Shown here: piece by piece, positions 8,851 to 18,554 of the stretch
Position numbering within the stretch: the first letter of the stretch is position 1
How the letters are laid out: each line of letters begins with the position of its first letter
Origin: Streptococcus rubneri
GTDB lineage: Bacteria; Bacillota; Bacilli; Lactobacillales; Streptococcaceae
NCBI RefSeq assembly: GCF_004785935.1
Contig: NZ_SRRP01000003.1
Location: forward strand, 1 to 64,000
DNA length: 64,000 bases
Direction: 5' to 3'
Translations under genes and position numbers: made by a program
Notes under the pieces: model-generated
The model's input: only the letters and a program-made list of their open reading frames with translations
What the model was told of the DNA's origin: nothing
Databases searched by the model: none

Positions 8851-8920
8851 TCGTGATCTCGATAGCTTGACAGATGTTTATCAAGTTGTGTTGGAGAAAT
8901 TACAGGGCTTGAAGCAATGA
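8846..8920 (+). pseudogene. Duplicated, diverged 3' end of purC
   Basis: The frame from about 8846 reads LRRDLDSLTDVYQVVLEKLQ and then GLKQ with stop TGA at 8918-8920. The true PurC end is [19 protein letters not shown] and GLK. The protein is almost the same while the DNA differs at many third positions, so this is a foreign or ancestral allele, not a recent slip. It has no start codon or upstream part and is a remnant of recombination. Confidence 0.85.
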
Positions 8921-8971
8921 TTTTCTTCGTCTTCACTAGCTATTTAAATAGAAATAAATAAGGGAACTAAA

Positions 8972-11900
8972 ATGGATAAACGTATTTTCGTTGAGAAAAA
9001 AGCTGATTTTCGTGTGAAATCTCACTCTTTAGTAAAAGAATTACAGCATAATCTTCAGTTGAAAACTTTGAAGGATCTTCGTATTGTTCAGGTTTATGAT
9101 GTTTTTGGTTTGGCAGAGGACTTGTTTGCGCGTGCGGAAAAACACATCTTCTCTGAGCAAGTGACCGATACTGTTTTGGATGAAGCTACGGTTAAGGCTG
9201 ATCTTGAGAAGCATGCTTTCTTTGCTATCGAAAGTTTGCCTGGTCAATTTGACCAACGTGCGGCATCTTCACAGGAAGCTTTGTTGTTGCTTGGTAGTTC
9301 AAATGATGTAACGGTGAACACAGCGCAACTTTACTTGGTTAACAAGGATATTGATGCGAATGAGTTGGAAGCTGTCAAAAACTACCTCTTGAACCCAGTG
9401 GATTCTCGTTTCAAAGACATCACTGTTGGCATTGCGAAACAGGATTTCTCTGAGTCTGACAAGACCATTCCAAGTTTGGATTTCTTTGAAACTTATACGG
9501 CAGAAGATTTTGCACAGTATAAGGCAGAGCAAGGATTGGCAATGGAAGTGGATGACCTTCTCTTCATTCAAGACTATTTCAAGTCAATTGGACGTGTGCC
9601 TACTGAGACTGAGTTGAAGGTTTTGGATACTTACTGGTCTGACCACTGTCGTCACACAACTTTCGAGACTGAGTTGAAAAACATCGACTTCTCAGCTTCT
9701 AAATTTGAAAAACAATTGCAAGCGACTTATGACAAGTATATTGCCATGCGTGATGAGTTGGGACGTACCGAAAAACCTCAAACCTTGATGGATATGGCGA
9801 CTATTTTTGGTCGTTATGAGCGTGTCAATGGTCGTTTGGACGACATGGAAGTGTCTGATGAAATCAATGCCTGCTCTGTTGAAATTGAAGTGGATGTCAA
9901 TGGTGTGAAAGAGCCATGGCTTCTCATGTTCAAGAACGAAACCCACAACCATCCAACGGAGATTGAACCATTTGGTGGAGCGGCTACTTGTATCGGTGGT
10001 GCCATTCGTGACCCATTGTCAGGGCGTTCATACGTTTACCAAGCCATGCGTATCTCAGGTGCTGGTGATATTACAGCTCCAATTTCAGAAACTCGCGCTG
10101 GTAAATTGCCACAACAAGTCATTTCTAAGACAGCCGCTCACGGTTATTCTTCATACGGGAACCAAATTGGTCTGGCAACAACCTATGTCCGTGAATACTT
10201 CCACCCAGGTTTCGTTGCTAAGCGTATGGAGCTAGGTGCTGTTGTCGGTGCGGCTCCTAAGGAAAATGTGGTCCGTGAAAAACCTGAAGCTGGTGATGTG
10301 ATTATCTTGCTCGGTGGTAAGACTGGACGTGACGGTGTCGGTGGTGCGACAGGTTCTTCTAAAGTTCAAACGGTTGAATCTGTTGAAACGGCTGGTGCTG
10401 AGGTTCAAAAAGGGAATGCTATCGAAGAACGGAAGATTCAACGTCTTTTCCGTAATGGGGAAGTGACTCGACTGATCAAGAAATCAAATGACTTTGGTGC
10501 TGGTGGTGTCTGTGTAGCGATCGGTGAATTGGCAGATGGTCTTGAAATTGATCTAGATAAAGTGCCATTGAAATACCAAGGTTTGAATGGTACAGAAATT
10601 GCTATCTCTGAATCTCAAGAACGGATGGCTGTAGTGGTTCGTCCAGAAGATGTTGACGCCTTCATTGCAGCATGTAACAAAGAAAATATTGACGCGGTTG
10701 TCGTTGCAACAGTGACGGAGAAGCCAAATCTTGTCATGCACTGGAATGGTGAAACAATCGTTGATTTGGAACGTCGTTTCCTTGATACAAATGGTGTACG
10801 TGTGGTCGTAGATGCTAAGGTGGTTGACAAGGATGTCAAGCTTCCAGAAGAACGTCAAACATCTGCCGAAACCCTTGAAGCTGACACTCTTGAAGTCTTG
10901 GCTGACCTTAACCATGCCAGTCAAAAAGGTTTACAAACCATCTTTGATAGTTCAGTTGGTCGTTCAACAGTTAATCACCCACTCGGTGGTCGCTATCAAA
11001 TCACACCAACGGAAGCTTCTGTTCAGAAATTGCCAGTTCAACATGGCGTGACGCATACGGCTTCTGTCATGGCGCAAGGCTTCAACCCTTATGTAGCCGA
11101 ATGGTCTCCATATCATGGTGCTGCTTATGCGGTCATCGAAGCAACTGCCCGTTTGGTTGCTGCTGGCGCCAACTGGTCTAAGGCTCGTTTCTCTTACCAA
11201 GAGTACTTCGAGCGGATGGATAAACAGGCAGAGCGTTTTGGTCAACCAGTAGCAGCTCTTCTTGGATCAATTGAAGCTCAGATTCAACTTGGTTTGCCAT
11301 CTATCGGTGGGAAGGACTCTATGTCTGGTACCTTTGAAGAATTAACAGTACCACCAACATTGGTTGCTTTTGGGGTAACAACTGCAGATAGCCGTAAGGT
11401 TCTTTCTCCAGAATTCAAAGCTGCTGGTGAAAATATCTATTACATCCCAGGTCAAGCTTTGGCCCAAGAAATTGATTTTGATCTTATCAAGTCTAACTTT
11501 GCTCAGTTTGAAGCTATTCAAGCAATCCACAAAGTGACAGCAGCATCAGCTGTCAAATATGGAGGTGTCCTTGAAGCTCTTGCACTTGCAACATTTGGGA
11601 ACCATATTGGAGCTACTGTTGAATTAGCTAACCTTGACACAATCTTGACAGCCCAATTGGGCGGATTCATTTTCACTTCACCTGAAGAGATTGCAGGTGT
11701 TGAGAAGATTGGACAAACAGTTGCAGACTTTACACTGCTTGTCAACGGTGTAACGCTTGATGGACACAACCTTGACAGTGCCTTCCAAGGCAAATTGGAA
11801 GAAGTTTACCCTACTGAGTTTGAACAGGCAACTGAGTTGGAAGAAGTACCTGCTGTAACATCAGATGCTGTGATTAAAGCTAAAGAAACAGTTGAGACAC

Positions 11901-12697
11901 CAGTGGTTTACATCCCAGTATTCCCAGGAACCAACTCAGAATATGACTCAGCAAAGGCCTTTGAAAAAGAAGGGGCCAAAGTCAACTTGGTACCATTTGT
12001 CACATTGAATGAAGAAGCGATTGTCAAGTCGGTTGACACTATGGTTGACAATATCGAAAAAGCTAACATTATCTTCTTTGCTGGTGGCTTCTCGGCTGCG
12101 GATGAACCAGATGGATCTGCTAAATTTATCGTCAATATCTTGCTTAACGAAAAAGTGCGTGCAGCTATTGATAGTTTCATCGAAGGTGGTGGTTTGATCA
12201 TCGGTATCTGTAATGGATTCCAAGCCCTTGTTAAATCAGGTCTTCTTCCATACGGTAACTTTGAAGATGCAAGCAGTACCAGTCCAACCCTCTTCTACAA
12301 TGATGCCAATCAACACGTGGCTAAGATGGTGGAAACACGGATTGCCAATACCAACTCACCATGGCTTGCTGGAGTGCAAGTTGGGGACATCCATGCCATC
12401 CCAGTATCACACGGTGAAGGGAAGTTTGTCGTGACAGCTGAAGAATTTGAGGAACTCCGTGATAATGGTCAAATCTTTAGCCAATACGTTGACTTCGAAG
12501 GTAGGCCAAGCATGGATTCTAAATACAATCCTAACGGATCTGTCCATGCGATCGAAGGGATTACCAGCAAGAACGGTCAAATCATTGGGAAGATGGGTCA
12601 CTCAGAACGTTTTGAAGACGGTCTCTTCCAAAATATTCCAGGAAATAAAGACCAGCATCTTTTTGCATCAGCGGTTCAATATTTTACTGGAAAATAA
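8972..12697 (+). CDS. purL: Phosphoribosylformylglycinamidine synthase
   Basis: A 1241-aa large-type FGAM synthetase, converting FGAR to FGAM with ATP and glutamine. The synthetase part is N-terminal (DHCRHTTFET, FKNETHNHPTEIEPFGGAAT). The C-terminal glutaminase domain carries its nucleophile in GICNGFQALV and the His-Glu end in SHGEGKF. The single-chain form, rather than split PurL/PurQ/PurS, is usual for streptococci. The ribosome site AAGGGAA (8961-8967) sets the start. The purF start follows after 12 bases. Confidence 0.97.
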   Translation: MDKRIFVEKKADFRVKSHSLVKELQHNLQLKTLKDLRIVQVYDVFGLAEDLFARAEKHIFSEQVTDTVLDEATVKADLEKHAFFAIESLPGQFDQRAASSQEALLLLGSSNDVTVNTAQLYLVNKDIDANELEAVKNYLLNPVDSRFKDITVGIAKQDFSESDKTIPSLDFFETYTAEDFAQYKAEQGLAMEVDDLLFIQDYFKSIGRVPTETELKVLDTYWSDHCRHTTFETELKNIDFSASKFEKQLQATYDKYIAMRDELGRTEKPQTLMDMATIFGRYERVNGRLDDMEVSDEINACSVEIEVDVNGVKEPWLLMFKNETHNHPTEIEPFGGAATCIGGAIRDPLSGRSYVYQAMRISGAGDITAPISETRAGKLPQQVISKTAAHGYSSYGNQIGLATTYVREYFHPGFVAKRMELGAVVGAAPKENVVREKPEAGDVIILLGGKTGRDGVGGATGSSKVQTVESVETAGAEVQKGNAIEERKIQRLFRNGEVTRLIKKSNDFGAGGVCVAIGELADGLEIDLDKVPLKYQGLNGTEIAISESQERMAVVVRPEDVDAFIAACNKENIDAVVVATVTEKPNLVMHWNGETIVDLERRFLDTNGVRVVVDAKVVDKDVKLPEERQTSAETLEADTLEVLADLNHASQKGLQTIFDSSVGRSTVNHPLGGRYQITPTEASVQKLPVQHGVTHTASVMAQGFNPYVAEWSPYHGAAYAVIEATARLVAAGANWSKARFSYQEYFERMDKQAERFGQPVAALLGSIEAQIQLGLPSIGGKDSMSGTFEELTVPPTLVAFGVTTADSRKVLSPEFKAAGENIYYIPGQALAQEIDFDLIKSNFAQFEAIQAIHKVTAASAVKYGGVLEALALATFGNHIGATVELANLDTILTAQLGGFIFTSPEEIAGVEKIGQTVADFTLLVNGVTLDGHNLDSAFQGKLEEVYPTEFEQATELEEVPAVTSDAVIKAKETVETPVVYIPVFPGTNSEYDSAKAFEKEGAKVNLVPFVTLNEEAIVKSVDTMVDNIEKANIIFFAGGFSAADEPDGSAKFIVNILLNEKVRAAIDSFIEGGGLIIGICNGFQALVKSGLLPYGNFEDASSTSPTLFYNDANQHVAKMVETRIANTNSPWLAGVQVGDIHAIPVSHGEGKFVVTAEEFEELRDNGQIFSQYVDFEGRPSMDSKYNPNGSVHAIEGITSKNGQIIGKMGHSERFEDGLFQNIPGNKDQHLFASAVQYFTGK

Positions 12698-12709
12698 AAG
12701 GTATACAAC

Positions 12710-14149
12710 ATGACATACGAAGTAAAATCTCTTAATGAAGAGTGTGGAGTCTTTGGGATTTGGGGACATCCAGATGCTGCGAAACTCACTTATTTTGGGC
12801 TTCACAGTCTCCAACACCGGGGACAAGAAGGAGCAGGAATCCTGGCCAATGACCAAGGAACCCTGAGACGACATCGGGATACAGGCCTTCTTTCAGAAGT
12901 CTTTCGAAATCCTTTAAATCTGGAGAAATTGACAGGATCTTCTGCTATTGGGCATGTTCGCTATGCGACAGCCGGGGAAGCGTCTGTGGATAACATCCAA
13001 CCCTTCCTCTTCCGCTTTCAAGATACGCAGTTTGGTCTGGCCCATAATGGGAATTTGACCAATGCCCAATCTCTCAAATCTGAATTAGAAAAAAATGGAG
13101 CCATCTTTAGCTCAACCTCTGACTCAGAAATTCTGGCTCACTTGATTCGACGGAGTCACAACCCTTCCTTTATGGGGAAAATCAAGGAAGCGCTCAATAC
13201 AGTCAAAGGTGGTTTTGCTTATCTGATGTTATTTGAAGATAAGCTAATCGCTGCTCTGGATCCAAATGGCTTCCGTCCTCTTTCTATCGGGAAAATGGCT
13301 AATGGAGCCTTGGTTGTTTCTTCTGAAACCTGTGCTTTTGAGGTGATTGGGGCAGAATGGATCCGAGATGTACATCCGGGTGAGCTTGTTATCTTCGATG
13401 AAAACGGCATTACCTATGATCGCTATACGGATGATACCCAACTAGCAATTTGTTCCATGGAGTATATCTATTTTGCTCGTCCCGACTCCAATATCCAAGG
13501 AGTCAATGTCCATACGGCTCGCAAGCGGATGGGAGCTCAGTTGGCTCGAGAATTTAAGAACCAAGCAGATATTGTAGTGGGGGTGCCCAACTCCTCTCTC
13601 AGTGCTGCCATGGGCTTTGCGGAAGAATCTGGCTTGCCTAATGAAATGGGCTTAATCAAGAATCAGTATGTCCAACGGACCTTTATCCAACCGACTCAGG
13701 AATTGCGGGAACAAGGAGTGCGAATGAAACTCTCTGCCGTATCTGGTGTCGTGAAAGGCAAACGGGTCGTGATGATTGATGACTCTATCGTGCGTGGAAC
13801 GACCTCTCGTCGGATTGTGAAACTGTTGAAAGAAGCAGGGGCTACAGAAGTCCATGTGGCAATTGCCAGCCCAGCTTTGGCTTATCCATGTTTTTATGGA
13901 ATTGATATTCAGAGCCGTGAGGAGCTGATCGCAGCCAACCATACAGTGGAGGAAACTTGTGAGATTATCGGTGCGGATAGCTTGACTTACTTGTCCGTTG
14001 ATGGCTTGATTGATTCTATTGGGATTGATACCGATGCACCAAACGGTGGTCTTTGTGTAGCCTACTTTGATGGGAAATACCCAACCCCATTGTATGACTA
14101 CGAAGAACGCTATGTAGAAAGTTTGAAAGAACACACTTCTTTCTATTAA
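12710..14149 (+). CDS. purF: Amidophosphoribosyltransferase
   Basis: A 479-aa glutamine PRPP amidotransferase, the committed step of purine synthesis. The N-terminal [11 protein letters not shown] precedes Cys12 (CGVFGIWG), as in B. subtilis-type enzymes where a propeptide is removed to free the catalytic Cys. The PRPP loop is [16 protein letters not shown]. It uses PRPP from prs, encoded 10 kb upstream. Expect feedback inhibition by purine nucleotides, as known for the family. Confidence 0.97.
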   Translation: MTYEVKSLNEECGVFGIWGHPDAAKLTYFGLHSLQHRGQEGAGILANDQGTLRRHRDTGLLSEVFRNPLNLEKLTGSSAIGHVRYATAGEASVDNIQPFLFRFQDTQFGLAHNGNLTNAQSLKSELEKNGAIFSSTSDSEILAHLIRRSHNPSFMGKIKEALNTVKGGFAYLMLFEDKLIAALDPNGFRPLSIGKMANGALVVSSETCAFEVIGAEWIRDVHPGELVIFDENGITYDRYTDDTQLAICSMEYIYFARPDSNIQGVNVHTARKRMGAQLAREFKNQADIVVGVPNSSLSAAMGFAEESGLPNEMGLIKNQYVQRTFIQPTQELREQGVRMKLSAVSGVVKGKRVVMIDDSIVRGTTSRRIVKLLKEAGATEVHVAIASPALAYPCFYGIDIQSREELIAANHTVEETCEIIGADSLTYLSVDGLIDSIGIDTDAPNGGLCVAYFDGKYPTPLYDYEERYVESLKEHTSFY

Positions 14150-14179
14150 GAACAGTGCAAAAGAAAAGGAATGAATAAA

Positions 14180-15202
14180 ATGACGAATAAAAATGCTTAT
14201 GCGCAGTCTGGTGTGGATGTTGAAGCGGGTTATGAAGTTGTTGAACGGATCAAAAAACACGTAGCACGTACGGAGCGCGCAGGTGTTATGGGAGCTCTTG
14301 GTGGTTTTGGTGGCATGTTCGACCTTTCAAAAACAGGTGTTAAAGAGCCCGTTTTGATCTCAGGAACTGACGGTGTTGGAACCAAGCTCATGTTAGCCAT
14401 CAAGTATGACAAGCACGATACCATCGGTCAAGACTGTGTAGCTATGTGTGTCAACGATATCATTGCTGCAGGCGCGGAGCCCCTCTACTTCCTAGACTAT
14501 GTGGCGACTGGGAAAAATGAACCAGCTAAGCTAGAACAAGTGGTTGCTGGTGTTGCAGAAGGGTGTGTGCAAGCAGGCGCAGCCCTCATCGGTGGGGAAA
14601 CGGCTGAAATGCCTGGCATGTACGGTGAAGACGACTATGACTTGGCTGGTTTTGCAGTAGGTGTCGCTGAAAAATCTCAAATTATCGACGGTTCAAAAGT
14701 GGCAGCAGGGGATGTGATTCTTGGACTTGCCTCAAGCGGAATCCACTCAAATGGTTACTCACTCGTGCGTCGGGTCTTTGCGGACTATACAGGTGAAGAA
14801 GTATTGCCTGAGTTGGAAGGTAAGAAACTGAAAGACGTTCTTTTGGAACCAACTCGCATCTACGTTAAAGCTGTTCTGCCACTGATCAAAGAAGAATTGG
14901 TCAATGGAATTGCCCACATCACAGGTGGTGGTTTCATCGAAAATGTACCTCGTATGTTCGCAGATAATTTGGCGGCTGAAATTGACGAAAGCAAGGTTCC
15001 AGTTCTTCCAATTTTCAAAGCCCTTGAAAAATATGGACAAATCAAACACGAAGAAATGTTTGAAATCTTCAACATGGGTATTGGTCTCATGCTTGCAGTG
15101 AAGCCAGAACATGTGGAACGTGTTAAAGAACTTCTTGACGAACCTGTGTATGAAATTGGTCGGATTGTCAAGAAGACAGATGCAAGTGTGGTGATTAAAT
15201 AA
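14180..15202 (+). CDS. purM: Phosphoribosylformylglycinamidine cyclo-ligase
   Basis: A 340-aa AIR synthetase (FGAM to AIR). The start [18 protein letters not shown] matches streptococcal PurM, and the AAAAGGA site (14164-14170) is properly placed for it; the ATG at 14171 directly abuts that site and is rejected. Family marks are [20 protein letters not shown] and [11 protein letters not shown]. It follows purF by 30 bases. Confidence 0.96.
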   Translation: MTNKNAYAQSGVDVEAGYEVVERIKKHVARTERAGVMGALGGFGGMFDLSKTGVKEPVLISGTDGVGTKLMLAIKYDKHDTIGQDCVAMCVNDIIAAGAEPLYFLDYVATGKNEPAKLEQVVAGVAEGCVQAGAALIGGETAEMPGMYGEDDYDLAGFAVGVAEKSQIIDGSKVAAGDVILGLASSGIHSNGYSLVRRVFADYTGEEVLPELEGKKLKDVLLEPTRIYVKAVLPLIKEELVNGIAHITGGGFIENVPRMFADNLAAEIDESKVPVLPIFKALEKYGQIKHEEMFEIFNMGIGLMLAVKPEHVERVKELLDEPVYEIGRIVKKTDASVVIK

Positions 15203-15249
15203 TGGTGAAATCACCATTTTATACGGAGAAATTGTAGAAAGGAGTGTTT

Positions 15250-15380
15250 AGTTAGCAAGCCTAACTGAACACGGGACTCATTTTCTAGGAAAAAAGAGAA
15301 ATCATTTTGTGTGCAAGCATCCAGCAATGATTTCCTATTTTTCTACGAAACTGTTCGGCTAGCCGAAACGTCCCTTTGTA
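15250..15380 (+). other. Structured purM-purN intergenic region
   Basis: GGGAC (15273-15277) can pair with GTCCC (15370-15374). Inside are a long imperfect hairpin with the core GAAATCATT/AATGATTTC and a perfect 14-base palindrome TTCGGCTAGCCGAA (15354-15367). GTTAG/CTAAC (15251-15265) forms another hairpin before it. The design resembles the multi-hairpin elements before purE and purB. No Shine-Dalgarno sequence precedes purN. Confidence 0.5.
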
Positions 15381-15386
15381 TCGAAT

Positions 15387-15935
15387 ATGAAGATTGCTGT
15401 ATTTGCCTCTGGCAACGGCTCAAACTTTCAGGTGATTGCGGAACAATTTCCAGTAGAATTTGTCTTTTCAGATCACCGGGATGCCTATGTGCTCGAGCGT
15501 TCCGAAAAGCTTGGAGTTCCTTCCTATGCTTTTGAACTCAAGGAGTTTGAGAGCAAAGCAGACTACGAAGGAGCCATCGTCGAGCTCTTGGATGAGCACG
15601 AGATTGACCTAGTCTGTTTGGCGGGTTATATGAAAATCGTCGGTCCAACCTTGCTAGCGGCTTATGAAGGCCGTATTATCAATATTCACCCGGCTTACCT
15701 TCCAGAATTTCCGGGAGCTCATGGTATTGAGGATGCTTGGAATGCAGGTGTTGAGCAGTCTGGTGTGACCATTCATTGGGTGGACTCGGGCGTGGATACC
15801 GGTAAGGTCATCAAACAAGTCCGTGTACCACGCCTTGAAGGGGATACCCTTGACACTTTCGAAACCCGCATTCACGAAACAGAGTATAAGCTCTATCCAG
15901 AAGTCCTAGAAGAGCTAGGAGTAGGAAGGAAGTAA
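15387..15935 (+). CDS. purN: Phosphoribosylglycinamide formyltransferase
   Basis: A 182-aa GAR transformylase using 10-formyl-tetrahydrofolate. It starts MKIAVFASGNGSNFQVIAE, with the GNGSN motif, and has the catalytic Asn-His in INIHPAYLPEFPGAHGI and Asp in HWVDSGVDTGK. The protein start is well supported by family alignment from memory, yet the bases before it (TTTGTATCGAAT) hold no ribosome site, which is unusual in this window. The structured gap upstream may matter for its translation. Confidence 0.95.
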   Translation: MKIAVFASGNGSNFQVIAEQFPVEFVFSDHRDAYVLERSEKLGVPSYAFELKEFESKADYEGAIVELLDEHEIDLVCLAGYMKIVGPTLLAAYEGRIINIHPAYLPEFPGAHGIEDAWNAGVEQSGVTIHWVDSGVDTGKVIKQVRVPRLEGDTLDTFETRIHETEYKLYPEVLEELGVGRK

Positions 15936-15938
15936 AAA

Positions 15939-16919
15939 ATGAAAGTAAGGTATTTTGGAAAAACAGAGATTGGTGTTCTCCTTTTATCAGCTTTCATACT
16001 TTTTCTCAGTTATAGCTTTACCTGCAATTTTTTTGAGGATGATATTAAAACCCATGATTCAGGTTGGATGTCTGTTCGAGGAAATAGCTATCTTAATATT
16101 ACTTACCTAGATCCTAAACCGATTCAAACAGATGTAGATGGGACCAACCTCTACTTGGCCGGTTATCGCTTATCCGATCAGTTGGTCAACTACTTTATCC
16201 TACAAGCAGATCCCAATAGCAAAGAAACCAAAGAACTTATAAAGAATGCTGATCACTTGGAGGAGCATCCTCAGAGAGTCTTAGGGAGTCGTAACGGTTC
16301 CAAGCCTCATCCTCTTATTCAAAAAGTCGTCCAAGAGACCAGCCAGTCAAAAGATTTGGACAAAGAGGTTTCTCTCTATTTTGAAAAAGAGGACTATTTC
16401 TCAATATCAGAATTAGACAATCAGGTTCAAAGTATGTTGGTTGCAGGGCTGGTCTTGCTTCTTATCTATGGAGTCTTTGCGGCTGTCCCAAATGGCTATC
16501 TCATTCTCCAATGGAGGAGAGCTCGACAAGCTAAGAGAGAGCTATTCAAACTCTATCCAGAACTAATGGGAGCCTTTGATCATCTTGAGATGACGGCATC
16601 TTATTTGGATAAGAGAGCGGGAGTAGCTATTTATAAGGACCATCTCATTCTGTTCGGTCAGCGGTTCGGGATGATTGATTTACGAGAAGCACAGACTTTG
16701 GTGGTTTCAAAATCTAACGATGGCTACTTTGTTAATCCCTTTATTACTCTTTTCGTAAAATTATTCCACTCTACTACCGTAATGGCTCTTCGTGCAAGAG
16801 GGAATAACTCGAAAGCCATTCCTGTCAATCAAAGCCTGAATCAGCCAGATGTAAAAAATCACTTTATAGAAGGAGTCCAGTCTTACTCACCTTCTATTGA
16901 GGTTTATTTTAAGAAATAA
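15939..16919 (+). CDS. Membrane protein of unknown function in the pur operon
   Basis: A 326-aa protein I do not recognise. An N-terminal span (about residues 10-30) is followed by a polar, probably extracellular part of about 145 residues, a second strong span (about 166-186, SMLVAGLVLLLIYGVFAAV) and a cytoplasmic C-terminal part of about 140 residues beginning QWRRARQAKR. It sits four bases after purN, with GGAAGGA as ribosome site, and 33 bases before purH, so it is surely co-transcribed with purine genes. Nothing in it suggests an enzyme of the pathway. It may be an insertion that borrowed the operon. Confidence 0.8.
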   Translation: MKVRYFGKTEIGVLLLSAFILFLSYSFTCNFFEDDIKTHDSGWMSVRGNSYLNITYLDPKPIQTDVDGTNLYLAGYRLSDQLVNYFILQADPNSKETKELIKNADHLEEHPQRVLGSRNGSKPHPLIQKVVQETSQSKDLDKEVSLYFEKEDYFSISELDNQVQSMLVAGLVLLLIYGVFAAVPNGYLILQWRRARQAKRELFKLYPELMGAFDHLEMTASYLDKRAGVAIYKDHLILFGQRFGMIDLREAQTLVVSKSNDGYFVNPFITLFVKLFHSTTVMALRARGNNSKAIPVNQSLNQPDVKNHFIEGVQSYSPSIEVYFKK

Positions 16920-16952
16920 TGATTGTTTGTAGAAAATAGAAAAGGAAGAAAC

Positions 16953-18500
16953 ATGACTAAACGTGCACTAATTAGTGTTTCAGACAAAGCGGGCATTGTT
17001 GAATTTGCCCAAGAACTTAAAAAACTTGGTTGGGATATCATCTCAACAGGTGGTACCAAAGTTGCCCTTGATAATGCCGGTGTTGACACCATTGCAATCG
17101 ATGATGTGACGGGTTTCCCAGAAATGATGGACGGTCGTGTGAAGACCCTCCACCCAAATATCCACGGAGGTCTCCTCGCTCGTCGTGACCTTGATAGTCA
17201 CCTAGAGGCTGCTAAGGACAACAAGATTGAGCTCATTGACCTTGTGGTGGTCAACCTTTATCCATTCAAGGAAACCATTCTCAAACCAGATGTGACTTAT
17301 GCTGACGCCGTTGAAAACATCGATATTGGTGGGCCCTCTATGCTTCGTTCAGCAGCGAAGAACCACGCTAGCGTCACAGTTGTGGTAGATCCTGCTGACT
17401 ATGCTGTGGTTTTGGACGAATTGGCAGCCAAGGGCGAAACCACTTACGAAACTCGCCAACGGTTGGCAGCCAAGGTTTTCCGTCACACAGCAGCCTACGA
17501 TGCCTTGATTGCGGCATACTTCACAGCTCAAGTGGGTGAAGAAAAACCTGAAAAACTCACTCTGACCTATGATCTCAAACAAGCGATGCGTTACGGGGAA
17601 AACCCTCAACAAGACGCAGATTTCTACCAAAAAGCCTTGCCAACGGATTATTCCATTGCATCCGCTAAACAATTAAACGGTAAAGAATTGTCCTTTAACA
17701 ATATCCGAGACGCGGATGCGGCAATCCGGATCATCCGTGATTTCAAAGATCGTCCAACCGTTGTGGCTCTTAAACACATGAATCCATGTGGGATTGGTCA
17801 AGCTGACGACATCGAGACTGCTTGGGACTACGCTTATGAGTCTGATTCAGTTTCTATCTTTGGTGGAATCGTCGTCCTCAACCGTGAAGTGGACGCTGCG
17901 ACAGCTCAAAAAATGCACGGTGTTTTCCTTGAAATCATCATTGCACCAAGCTATACAGATGAAGCGCTTGAAATCTTGACTACCAAGAAAAAAAACTTGC
18001 GGATCCTTGAATTGCCATTTGACGCTCAAGATGCCAGTGAAGTGGAAGCAGAATACACTGGTGTTGTAGGTGGACTTCTTGTTCAAAACCAAGACGTGGT
18101 CAAAGAAAGCCCAGCTGACTGGCAAGTGGTGACCAAACGCCAACCAACTGAGACAGAAGCGACTGCTCTTGAGTTTGCATGGAAAGCCATCAAGTATGTC
18201 AAATCAAACGGGATCATCGTGACTAATGACCACATGACACTTGGCGTTGGCCCAGGTCAAACCAATCGTGTGGCTTCTGTTCGCATTGCTATTGACCAAG
18301 CTAAAGACCGTCTTGACGGCGCGGTCCTCGCTTCAGACGCCTTCTTCCCATTTGCGGATAACGTGGAAGAAATTGCTAAAGCAGGTATCAAGGCCATCAT
18401 CCAACCGGGTGGATCCGTCCGTGACCAAGAGTCAATCGAAGCGGCGGATAAATATGGCTTGACCATGATTTTTACAGGTGTTCGTCACTTTAGACATTAA
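16953..18500 (+). CDS. purH: Bifunctional AICAR transformylase/IMP cyclohydrolase
   Basis: A 515-aa PurH catalysing the last two steps to IMP. The start [20 protein letters not shown] is chosen by AAAGGAA at 16941-16947; an upstream TTG in frame is rejected. The N-terminal cyclohydrolase has [10 protein letters not shown] and [14 protein letters not shown]. The C-terminal transformylase has RYGENPQQ and [10 protein letters not shown]. It ends at a bidirectional terminator shared with the convergent lytF-like gene. Confidence 0.97.
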   Translation: MTKRALISVSDKAGIVEFAQELKKLGWDIISTGGTKVALDNAGVDTIAIDDVTGFPEMMDGRVKTLHPNIHGGLLARRDLDSHLEAAKDNKIELIDLVVVNLYPFKETILKPDVTYADAVENIDIGGPSMLRSAAKNHASVTVVVDPADYAVVLDELAAKGETTYETRQRLAAKVFRHTAAYDALIAAYFTAQVGEEKPEKLTLTYDLKQAMRYGENPQQDADFYQKALPTDYSIASAKQLNGKELSFNNIRDADAAIRIIRDFKDRPTVVALKHMNPCGIGQADDIETAWDYAYESDSVSIFGGIVVLNREVDAATAQKMHGVFLEIIIAPSYTDEALEILTTKKKNLRILELPFDAQDASEVEAEYTGVVGGLLVQNQDVVKESPADWQVVTKRQPTETEATALEFAWKAIKYVKSNGIIVTNDHMTLGVGPGQTNRVASVRIAIDQAKDRLDGAVLASDAFFPFADNVEEIAKAGIKAIIQPGGSVRDQESIEAADKYGLTMIFTGVRHFRH

Positions 18501-18504
18501 TCAA

Positions 18505-18536
18505 AAAAGGCACTCATCGATGGATGAGTGCCTTTT
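18505..18536. terminator. Bidirectional terminator between purH and the lytF-like gene
   Basis: AAAAGGCACTCATC (18505-18518), a four-base loop and GATGAGTGCCTTTT (18523-18536). The stem is perfect, with A and T runs on both sides, so it works for both strands. Confidence 0.93.
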
Positions 18537-18554
18537 CTGCTGGTTAGGAATTCC

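Noticed and set aside
13652-14260. 202-aa ORF on the minus strand
   Set aside because: It lies entirely opposite purF and the start of purM, with a Phe/Ile/His-rich translation typical of an antisense shadow.
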